Below the pieces are notes generated by a model. It saw nothing but the letters and a program-made list of their open reading frames with translations, had not been told where the DNA came from and made no database searches. Of a stretch of DNA of 5,503 nucleotides, positions 1-4,710 are shown one piece after another (the first letter of the stretch is position 1; every line of letters starts with the position of its first letter). Source of the DNA: Comamonadaceae bacterium (lineage in GTDB: Bacteria > Pseudomonadota > Gammaproteobacteria > Burkholderiales > Burkholderiaceae_C); NCBI GenBank assembly GCA_013298415.1, contig JAAFHN010000213.1, positions 1-5,503 on the forward strand. Direction: 5' to 3'. Both the position numbers and the translations under genes were made by a program.

Positions 1-300
1 AGCCCGTTGGCCCGCTGCATCGGGCACGGGGTGCGCTGCTTCCACCACTTCGATGCGTTTGCAATCGTCGCCGTGGCCATAGCGTGTGACCACCAAACCC
101 TCAAGCGGCAAGCCTGGCCAAGTTTCTTCCAGCGCCCTAGCCATGCGCGCAGCACCTTTGCCTGCGCCAATCACGATCACGCGGCCCGAAGGCGGCGTTG
201 GGAAAGCCTTGCGCAGCGCAGGCGGCAAGCAGTGCAGCGGGTCAACGGCCTTGAGCGCGTGCTCAAACACATCGCGCAAGAACGCGCCGGTTTCGCTCAC
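1..300 (-). CDS. Glycerate 2-kinase, type-2 (DUF4147/MOFRL) family, N-terminal part, runs off window
   Basis: Family knowledge: these cytoplasmic enzymes phosphorylate D-glycerate to 2-phosphoglycerate with ATP. They are named GckA or TtuD and are often mislabelled hydroxypyruvate reductase. Seen here: the first 100 residues, with no stop before the window edge. A glycine-rich VIGAGKGAARMARALE stretch lies at residues 43-58, followed by the family's VVTRYGHG block at 70-77 and EAAHPVPDAAG at 88-98, which together identify the N-terminal DUF4147 domain. The full protein is normally about 420-450 residues, so roughly three quarters, including the C-terminal MOFRL domain, lies outside. The start is GTG at 300, overlapping the TGA of the DUF1330 gene as GTGA. 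No other start codon upstream gives a better N-terminus, so translational coupling is likely. The family is secure; the physiological substrate source is unknown. Confidence 0.9.
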   Translation of the reverse strand, partial: MSETGAFLRDVFEHALKAVDPLHCLPPALRKAFPTPPSGRVIVIGAGKGAARMARALEETWPGLPLEGLVVTRYGHGDDCKRIEVVEAAHPVPDAAGQRA

Positions 301-590
301 GCCACGCCTTCGACCATCACCATGCGCATCACGCCTGCGCCTTGGCGCACGGTGATGGCGTGTTGGTAGGTTTCGCTGGTGTAGAAGGCCTTTGCGGCGG
401 CGGTGGACTCAAACTGCAACACCACCAGGCGGGCTGGTTGCCAAGGGCCTTCAAGCACTTCAATCGCGCCGCCACGCACCAGCACCTTCGCGCCGTGCTC
501 TTGCATGGCCTTGGTGCTCCATTCGCGGTACTTGGCCATCTGATCGGCGTTGGTGACGGTGATGTCGGCAATGATGTAGGCAGCGGGCAT
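297..590 (-). CDS. DUF1330 domain-containing small protein
   Basis: This is a 97-residue protein of the DUF1330 family, which has a ferredoxin-like (dimeric alpha/beta barrel) fold and no settled function. Seen here: the N-terminal strand AAYIIADITVTNADQMAKYR, the family signature VRGGAIEVLEG at residues 38-48, then RLVVLQFES at 54-62 and a SxxYQ-type segment (SETYQHA) near 72-78. It ends in VEGVA, as family members often do. I chose the ATG at 590 because the family usually begins within a few residues of this AAY motif. A TTG at 608 would add six residues and has no ribosome-binding site; the ATG also lacks a strong one. The gene follows kdsA after 141 bp and overlaps the glycerate kinase start by 4 bp (GTGA). 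In other Burkholderiales I recall a DUF1330 gene in the same place between kdsA and eno (not checked). Confidence 0.87.
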   Translation of the reverse strand: MPAAYIIADITVTNADQMAKYREWSTKAMQEHGAKVLVRGGAIEVLEGPWQPARLVVLQFESTAAAKAFYTSETYQHAITVRQGAGVMRMVMVEGVA

Positions 591-731
591 GTTCAAAAAA
601 TGTAGCAATGAATGTAGTGAATACCTGGACAGAGAAGGTTTTTGACTTCAAATCTGTCTGTGCAGGCGCGATTCTCAGGCTCCAGCGGGCGTCTTGAGCT
701 GTCACGCGGCTGACGGCGCAGGTTTTGCCGC
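591..731. other. Intergenic spacer between kdsA and the DUF1330 gene
   Basis: This 141-bp spacer has no convincing coding frame on either strand. The part next to the DUF1330 start is AT-rich and, read on the minus strand, contains two copies of CTACATT 12 bp apart. Either could serve as a weak -10 box, but I find no matching -35 box. A GC-rich dyad just after the kdsA stop (GCGGC and GCCGC) lacks a following T-run, so I do not call a terminator. Confidence 0.4.
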
Positions 732-1589
732 TCAGGCCGCGAAGTCAAGCTCCACGAGCGGGCGCGATTTCACGACGCGATCCAGCTCCACCAGCGATTC
801 GAGCAAGCGGTGCATGTGCTTCAAAGGCACGGCGTTGGGGCCATCGGAAAACGCCTCCAACGGACGCGGATGCGTCTCCATGAAAAGCCCCGCCACGCCT
901 GCTGCCACACCCGCTCTGGCGAGCACGGGCACCATCTCGCGTGCGCCACCGCTGCTGGCACCTTGGCCGCCAGGCTTTTGTACCGAGTGCGTCACGTCAA
1001 ACACCACCGGCGCGCCTGAGTTGCGCATCTCGGCCAGGCTTGTCATGTCGGCCACCAAATTGTTGTAGCCGAAACTCACACCGCGCTCGCAGGCCAAAAA
1101 GCGGTCTTCAGAGAGGCCCGCTTCGCGTGCAGCGGCGCGGGCCTTGTCGATCACGTTTTTCATATCCCAAGGCGCGAGAAACTGGCCTTTTTTGATGTTC
1201 ACCGGCTTGCCCGATTTGGCAACAGCGTGGATGAAATCAGTTTGGCGGCAGAGGAACGCGGGCGTTTGAAGCACGTCCACCGCTGCGGCTACGTCGGCAA
1301 TCTGCGCCGTGTCATGCACATCGGTGAGCACAGGCAAGCCAAGCTGGGCCTTCACTTCGCCCAAGATTTTTAAGCCCGCGTCCAAACCCAAGCCGCGTTT
1401 CGTGTTGCCGCTCGACCGATTGGCTTTGTCAAACGAGCCTTTGTAAATCAGCGGGATGCCGAGCTTTTCGCAGCTTTCCTTCAGCGTCCCGGCAGTGTCC
1501 AGCGTGATTTGCAATCCCTCAATCGAGCACGTGCCCGCGATCAGAAAAAACGGCTGATCGAGCCCGGCGGTGAAGTGGCAGAGTTGCAT
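732..1589 (-). CDS. kdsA: 3-deoxy-8-phosphooctulonate (KDO-8-phosphate) synthase, metal-dependent class
   Basis: KdsA condenses phosphoenolpyruvate with arabinose-5-phosphate to give KDO-8-phosphate, the precursor of the LPS inner-core sugar KDO; it acts in the cytoplasm. The protein has 285 residues against 284 in E. coli. Seen here: the substrate-binding KANRSS at 55-60, PAFLCRQTD at 110-118, NIKKGQFLAPWDMKN at 131-145, GYNNLVADM at 174-182 and DVTHSVQKPGG at 198-208. Cys21, His201, Glu238 and Asp249 match the metal ligands of the Aquifex enzyme (C11, H185, E222, D233), with the same 37- and 11-residue spacings for the last three. This makes it a metal-dependent enzyme; E. coli KdsA has Asn in place of the Cys. 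The start is ATG at 1589, 6 bp after the toxin stop, with only a weak GAG as ribosome-binding site, which suggests translational coupling with the toxin gene. No promoter of its own is evident in the 6-bp gap. Confidence 0.97.
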   Translation of the reverse strand: MQLCHFTAGLDQPFFLIAGTCSIEGLQITLDTAGTLKESCEKLGIPLIYKGSFDKANRSSGNTKRGLGLDAGLKILGEVKAQLGLPVLTDVHDTAQIADVAAAVDVLQTPAFLCRQTDFIHAVAKSGKPVNIKKGQFLAPWDMKNVIDKARAAAREAGLSEDRFLACERGVSFGYNNLVADMTSLAEMRNSGAPVVFDVTHSVQKPGGQGASSGGAREMVPVLARAGVAAGVAGLFMETHPRPLEAFSDGPNAVPLKHMHRLLESLVELDRVVKSRPLVELDFAA

Positions 1590-1595
1590 GGCGGC

Positions 1596-2063
1596 TCAAA
1601 TGACGAGGTAGTGGTGGGGCCTAGCGCCTTTGACCGAATGGAGGGCAATGCGTTGATCGAGGCTGACGAGCGTGGCATTTTGGCTGACGGCGAGCGCCAG
1701 CAGGTAGCAGTCTGTGATTTGCCGGTGCCCGCTCACGCGCTTCCAATCAATGATGTCGTCGGCGAGAGGCGATGGCTCGCAGGGCCAATACTCATGGTCG
1801 AGGCTAGAGACGACGCGTAGCAGCACGTCCCTCGCTTGAGATGGTGTGGCGCAGCCGTTTGGATGGGCGGCGGGGAGCGCCGCGAGCCGGATCACACCGG
1901 ATTGGGTGATGGCGCAGCTCGCGATCCGAATGCCGGGATCGGTGAAGAGTGCAAAAGCGCGCGAATGGTGCACATGCACCGAGTCCATGAGTGCCGTCCA
2001 AACGTTGACATCCAGCAAGAGCCGACGCCCCGCATACGCCGGAGCGCGCCAGGGCAGGCTCAA
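1596..2063 (-). CDS. VapC-type PIN-domain toxin (predicted ribonuclease)
   Basis: VapC toxins are Mg-dependent endoribonucleases that cut tRNA or rRNA and are held inactive by a VapB antitoxin. This 155-residue protein most resembles the Mycobacterium-type PIN subfamily. Seen here: LLLDVNVWTALMDSVHVHH at 15-33 with the first catalytic Asp (D18), a CAITQSGVIRLA segment at 50-61, HRQITDCYLLALA at 113-125 with D118, and LVSLDQRIA at 132-140 with D136. Where many relatives have Glu in the ITE position, this protein has Gln54, so one expected metal-binding acid is missing; whether activity is lost cannot be told from sequence. The predicted start is TTG at 2063, overlapping the antitoxin TGA as TTGA and preceded by GGAG (2075-2072) at 8 nt. 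A TTG at 2018 would still include D18 but has no comparable ribosome-binding site. The stop is 6 bp from kdsA. Confidence 0.88.
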   Translation of the reverse strand: MSLPWRAPAYAGRRLLLDVNVWTALMDSVHVHHSRAFALFTDPGIRIASCAITQSGVIRLAALPAAHPNGCATPSQARDVLLRVVSSLDHEYWPCEPSPLADDIIDWKRVSGHRQITDCYLLALAVSQNATLVSLDQRIALHSVKGARPHHYLVI

Positions 2064-2308
2064 GGCTCGGACTCCATCTCATCGATCCAGCGGTACACAT
2101 CCTCGGAAGTGATCACCTCGCCATCGCGCTTCGGGTACAGCACAAAGGGATGCAAAGTTGGCGCGCTTACCCCTTGCGGTAGAGCCGACGTGCTGATGCC
2201 TTTGCGCAGAAGCTCCGAGACCTTGGCCCCAAGCGAGGTTTTCTCTCGCCGCGCTTGTTGTTGCACGGCAAAAAACACGTCATCGTCGATGGCCAGGGTG
2301 GTACGCAT
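2060..2308 (-). CDS. VapB-type antitoxin, ribbon-helix-helix family
   Basis: This is an 82-residue protein directly upstream of, and overlapping, the PIN toxin. Residues 1-37 (MRTTLAIDDDVFFAVQQQ, then a REKTSLGAKVSELLRKG segment) have the layout of a ribbon-helix-helix DNA-binding domain: a short strand, a first helix and a second helix. This is typical of VapB/CopG-like antitoxins that bind their own promoter as dimers. Residues 38-82 are less conserved in kind, with an acidic C-terminus (EVITSEDVYRWIDEMESEP) that probably wraps the toxin. It starts at ATG 2308, the only start giving the standard N-terminus. The start lies 61 bp after the pyrG stop and only 6 nt after a good -10 box, with no usable Shine-Dalgarno, so a leaderless transcript is likely. 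The TGA overlaps the toxin TTG, a usual antitoxin-first arrangement. Gene family is confident from domain and context; the exact antitoxin subfamily is not. Confidence 0.87.
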   Translation of the reverse strand: MRTTLAIDDDVFFAVQQQARREKTSLGAKVSELLRKGISTSALPQGVSAPTLHPFVLYPKRDGEVITSEDVYRWIDEMESEP

Positions 2309-2314
2309 GCCTGA

Positions 2315-2343
2315 ATTTTACGTGAATCGCATCAAAACATCAA
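2315..2343 (-). promoter_or_regulatory. Sigma-70-like promoter of the toxin-antitoxin operon, predicted leaderless
   Basis: Read on the minus strand there is a -35 box TTGATG (2343-2338), a 17-bp spacer and a -10 box TAAAAT (2320-2315). Both are close to the TTGACA/TATAAT consensus at optimal spacing. Transcription starting 7 nt past the -10 box would begin at 2308, the A of the antitoxin ATG itself. The -35 box coincides with one half-site of the palindrome at 2330-2358, so an antitoxin bound there would block RNA polymerase. This is prediction from sequence only. Confidence 0.6.
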
Positions 2344-2358
2344 TTTGATGTTTTGATG
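2330..2358. promoter_or_regulatory. 29-bp palindromic operator upstream of the antitoxin
   Basis: Two perfect 14-bp arms (2330-2343 and 2345-2358) flank a single central base at 2344. Each arm holds two copies of CATCAA, or TTGATG in the other orientation, offset by 8 bp: 2330-2335 and 2338-2343, then 2345-2350 and 2353-2358. Four half-sites suit two or more ribbon-helix-helix dimers. Its position over the promoter of the antitoxin gene fits self-repression by the VapBC complex. The dyad could also form an RNA hairpin in pyrG read-through transcripts, but no T-run follows, so it does not look like an intrinsic terminator. Confidence 0.7.
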
Positions 2359-2369
2359 AAAATCCCGGA

Positions 2370-4013
2370 TCAGGCCTTGTCAGACATTGCCGCCGCGATG
2401 TAGGCATTGAAGAGTGGATGCCCGTCCCAGGGTGTGCTTTTGAATTCGGGGTGGAATTGCACGCCGATGAACCAGGGGTGGACGGTTTTGGGCAGCTCGA
2501 CGATTTCGGTGAGCTTTTCGCGCTGGGTGAGTGCGGAGATCACGAGACCTGCGGCTTGCAGGCGCTCCAGGTAATCCACATTCGCCTCATAGCGGTGGCG
2601 GTGGCGCTCGGTGACGAGATCGCCGTAGATGCTGTGCGCCAGCGTGCCGGCTTTCACATCGGAGCTTTGCGCGCCTTTGCGCATGGTGCCACCCAGGTTG
2701 CTGGCTGCGGTGCGGATTTGGATGCTGCCATCTGCATCTTTCCATTCATCAATCAGCGCGATCACGGGGTGGGGCGTTTGCGCGTCGAATTCGGCGGAGT
2801 TTGCGCCTGTGAGGCCCACCACATGCCGGGCGAACTCGATGGTGGCCACTTGCATGCCTAAGCAGATGCCCAAGTAGGGCGTTTTGCTCTCGCGGGCGTA
2901 GCGCACAGCAGCAATTTTTCCTTCGATGCCGCGCTCGCCAAAGCCACCGGGCACCAAGATCGCGTCGTGGCCCTTCAGCAGTTCAGCCGAGTTGTCGCTG
3001 CGGATGCTTTCGCTGTCCACGTAGTGGATGTCAACCATCGCGCCGTTTTTGAGGCCAGCGTGCACGAGGGCTTCGTTGAGCGATTTGTAGCTGTCCGAAT
3101 AGTCCACGTACTTGCCAACCATGGCGATGCGCACGGTTTTGGTGGCTGCTTTTTTGGCGGCCACCAAATCGTCCCAGCGCTTCAAATTGGCGGGGCGCAC
3201 GTGCAGGCCGAGCTTGTCGCAAATCAAGGAATCCAAGCCTTGCTCGTGCAGCATGCGCGGCACTTCGTAGATCACATCGGCGTTCCACACCGAGATCACG
3301 CCCCACTTTTGCACGTTCGTGAAGAGGCTGATCTTCTCGATTTCTTCCTCAGGCACGCGAAAGTCGGCGCGGCACAAGAGTGCATCGGGCTGGATGCCGA
3401 TTTCGCGCAACTTTTGCACCGTGTGCTGCGTGGGCTTGGTTTTCAGCTCTTTGGCGGCGCTGATCCAGGGCACGTAGGTGAGGTGCACGTAAGCGCAAGA
3501 TTTGGGTGGCAGCTTGATGCCCAATTGGCGCACGGCTTCTAAAAACGGCAGGCTCTCGATATCGCCCACCGTACCGCCGGTCTCCACAATCGCCACATCC
3601 ACCTCATCGGGCGTGCCCACACCTGCGCCGCGCTTGATGAAATCTTGAATTTCGTTGGTGATGTGGGGGATCACCTGCACGGTTTTGCCGAGGTAGTCGC
3701 CCCGGCGCTCTTTATCGAGCACGCTTTGGTAGATCTGGCCTGTGGTGAAGTTGTTGGTGCGCTTCATCTTGGTGTCGATGAAGCGCTCGTAGTGGCCGAG
3801 ATCGAGGTCGGTTTCGGCGCCGTCGTCGGTGACGAAGACCTCGCCGTGCTGGAAGGGCGACATCGTGCCCGGATCGATGTTGATGTAGGGGTCGAGCTTG
3901 ATGAGGGTGACTTTGAGGCCACGCGATTCGAGAATCGCGGCCAAGGAGGCTGAGGCGACGCCCTTGCCAAGGCTGCTCACCACACCGCCCGTGACGAAAA
4001 CGTATTTGGTCAT
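2370..4013 (-). CDS. pyrG: CTP synthase (glutamine-hydrolysing)
   Basis: PyrG converts UTP to CTP using ATP and ammonia from glutamine, the last step of de novo pyrimidine nucleotide synthesis in the cytoplasm. It has 547 residues against 545 in E. coli and is complete. The N-terminal amidoligase domain (about 1-267) holds the P-loop GGVVSSLGKGVASAS at 9-23, DPYINIDPGTMSP at 41-53, HGEVFVTDDGAETDLDLGHY at 56-75 and VETGGTVGDIES at 143-154. The C-terminal class I glutamine amidotransferase domain (about 295-547) has the oxyanion loop GGFGERG at 356-362, the nucleophile Cys384 in LGICLGMQ, and the His521/Glu523 pair in VQFHPEF. The start is ATG at 4013, which gives the standard MTKYVFVTGG N-terminus; the ribosome-binding site is weak (GGAT, 4 nt before the ATG). 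Upstream lies a 109-bp repeat-containing spacer; downstream is the toxin-antitoxin control region. No missing catalytic residue was noticed. Confidence 0.98.
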   Translation of the reverse strand: MTKYVFVTGGVVSSLGKGVASASLAAILESRGLKVTLIKLDPYINIDPGTMSPFQHGEVFVTDDGAETDLDLGHYERFIDTKMKRTNNFTTGQIYQSVLDKERRGDYLGKTVQVIPHITNEIQDFIKRGAGVGTPDEVDVAIVETGGTVGDIESLPFLEAVRQLGIKLPPKSCAYVHLTYVPWISAAKELKTKPTQHTVQKLREIGIQPDALLCRADFRVPEEEIEKISLFTNVQKWGVISVWNADVIYEVPRMLHEQGLDSLICDKLGLHVRPANLKRWDDLVAAKKAATKTVRIAMVGKYVDYSDSYKSLNEALVHAGLKNGAMVDIHYVDSESIRSDNSAELLKGHDAILVPGGFGERGIEGKIAAVRYARESKTPYLGICLGMQVATIEFARHVVGLTGANSAEFDAQTPHPVIALIDEWKDADGSIQIRTAASNLGGTMRKGAQSSDVKAGTLAHSIYGDLVTERHRHRYEANVDYLERLQAAGLVISALTQREKLTEIVELPKTVHPWFIGVQFHPEFKSTPWDGHPLFNAYIAAAMSDKA

Positions 4014-4035
4014 GGTTATCCGGCGGGAAATTTGG

Positions 4036-4041
4036 ATTTTA
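4036..4041 (-). promoter_or_regulatory. Candidate -10 box for pyrG
   Basis: On the minus strand TAAAAT lies 22 nt before the pyrG ATG and is the only good -10 match after the repeat block. The region about 17 bp upstream (GCGTTA) is a poor -35 box and lies in the repeat. If real, the 5' leader would be only about 16 nt. The case is weak. Confidence 0.3.
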
Positions 4042-4056
4042 CGGGGTGGGGAGCCG

Positions 4057-4127
4057 AGTAACGCGAAAAGCGCGAAAAGGGCGCGAAAAACGCGAAAAAA
4101 CAGCCTTGAAATTGTTTTCGCGTTACT
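4057..4127. repeat. CGCGAAAA repeat cluster with 13-bp inverted ends
   Basis: Four direct copies of CGCGAAAA start at 4062, 4071, 4082 and 4091 on the plus strand, spaced 9, 11 and 9 bp. A fifth, inverted copy (TTTTCGCG) is at 4115-4122. The outer copies extend to perfect 13-bp inverted repeats: AGTAACGCGAAAA at 4057-4069 and TTTTCGCGTTACT at 4115-4127. The right end includes the TAA stop of the phosphatase gene. It resembles the small intergenic GCGAA-type repeats scattered through many betaproteobacterial genomes, but whether it recurs in this genome cannot be seen from one window. Confidence 0.7.
4086..4122 (-). terminator. Possible intrinsic terminator after the phosphatase gene
   Basis: On the minus strand, right after the phosphatase stop codon, CGCGAAAA (4122-4115) can pair with TTTTCGCG (4098-4091) across a 16-nt loop, and five T follow (4090-4086). 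The stem is only 8 bp with four G-C pairs, and the neighbouring repeats offer competing pairings, so termination may be partial. Confidence 0.3.
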
Positions 4128-4653
4128 TGGCCCCTGTGCCCTTCAGCCGCGCGATCAGGCCGTTGCTGGCGTCTTCTACGAGGTCCAAGACGAGTTCGAA
4201 GCCTCTGGGGCCGCCGTAGTAGGGGTCGGGCACGGTGCTGGCTTCGCTTTGGATGCAAAACTCGGTGAAGCGGCGGATTTGGGGTTTGAGCAGATTGGGG
4301 ATTTCGGCGCAGGCGGATTCGTACTCGGCTTCGGTGAGTTCCAAGTTCTGCCAATCCATCACGCAGATCAAGTCGAAGTTTGCGAAATCTTGGGCTTGGA
4401 TTTGCCTCGCGCGCAGGCCGCTCAAGTCGTAGCCGCGTTTGGCGGCGTGGGCTTGGGTGCGCTCATCGGGCGGACTTTTCGGGTGATCGTTGTGGGTGCC
4501 TGCGCTGTCGATCACGAGCCGATCCGCGATGCCGGCGGCCTCGGCCTTGGCGCGAAACACGCCTTCGGCAGTAGGGCTGCGGCAAATGTTGCCCATGCAG
4601 ACGAAAAGCACGCCGTAGGGCTTCTGGGGACGAAATTTCAGATCAAACCCCAC
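4123..4653 (-). CDS. Low-molecular-weight protein-tyrosine phosphatase
   Basis: This family removes phosphate from phosphotyrosine in proteins. Bacterial members often reverse tyrosine kinases that control exopolysaccharide export, though none is visible here. The 176-residue cytoplasmic protein has the catalytic P-loop CMGNICRS at 19-26 (nucleophile Cys19, Arg25, the C-x5-R pattern), the following PTAEGVF at 27-33, a SAGTHNDHPKSPPDERT stretch at 50-66, and the general-acid loop VPDPYYGG at 141-148 with Asp143. All catalytic residues are present. The start is GTG at 4653, supported by an AGGA Shine-Dalgarno (4662-4659) 5 nt upstream. This gives about ten extra residues before the usual start just ahead of LFVCMGN. 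An ATG at 4655 is in another frame and stops after five codons. It lies 57 bp after the DUF2855 gene and 109 bp before pyrG. The substrate is unknown. Confidence 0.93.
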   Translation of the reverse strand: MGFDLKFRPQKPYGVLFVCMGNICRSPTAEGVFRAKAEAAGIADRLVIDSAGTHNDHPKSPPDERTQAHAAKRGYDLSGLRARQIQAQDFANFDLICVMDWQNLELTEAEYESACAEIPNLLKPQIRRFTEFCIQSEASTVPDPYYGGPRGFELVLDLVEDASNGLIARLKGTGAK

Positions 4654-4679
4654 ATCTGTCCTAGTATTTATTGCATTTG

Positions 4680-4700
4680 ATGCTACATAAAACGTAGCAT
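4680..4700. repeat. 7-bp inverted repeat upstream of the phosphatase gene
   Basis: ATGCTAC (4680-4686) and GTAGCAT (4694-4700) are perfect inverted copies around a 7-nt AT-rich centre. It lies in the 57-bp gap (4654-4710) between the DUF2855 stop and the phosphatase start. On the transcribed strand no T-run follows, so it is not a convincing terminator; it may be an operator or an RNA hairpin. No promoter with two good boxes was found in this gap. Confidence 0.4.
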
Positions 4701-4710
4701 TCGGAATACG

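Noticed and set aside
591..608. Start of the DUF1330 gene at TTG 608
   Set aside because: It would add six residues not typical of the family and has no Shine-Dalgarno; ATG at 590 gives the usual N-terminus.
706..731. GC-rich dyad just after the kdsA stop as a terminator
   Set aside because: The stem is about 5 bp and no T-run follows on the transcribed strand.
1512..1532. KdsA has GTC rather than the more usual GPC around the metal-binding Cys, and EG after it rather than ES
   Set aside because: I recall similar AGTCSIEG variants in Comamonadaceae KdsA, and all metal ligands are present, so this reads as a lineage feature rather than a defect.
1836..2348. A 170-codon open frame on the plus strand across the toxin-antitoxin genes
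   Set aside because: It is antisense to two recognisable genes and to the operator, and its translation has no recognisable domain.
2330..2358. The palindrome read as an intrinsic terminator of pyrG
   Set aside because: The stem is AT-rich and is followed by GCGATTCACG rather than a T-run; its overlap with the promoter fits an operator better.
2967..3542. A 191-codon open frame on the plus strand
   Set aside because: It lies wholly inside pyrG on the opposite strand and is explained by codon bias of that gene.
3898..4680. A 260-codon open frame on the plus strand
   Set aside because: It runs antisense through the start of pyrG, the repeat block and nearly all of the phosphatase gene, and its translation resembles no family; its middle is low-complexity NAKSAKRARKTRK from the CGCGAAAA repeats.
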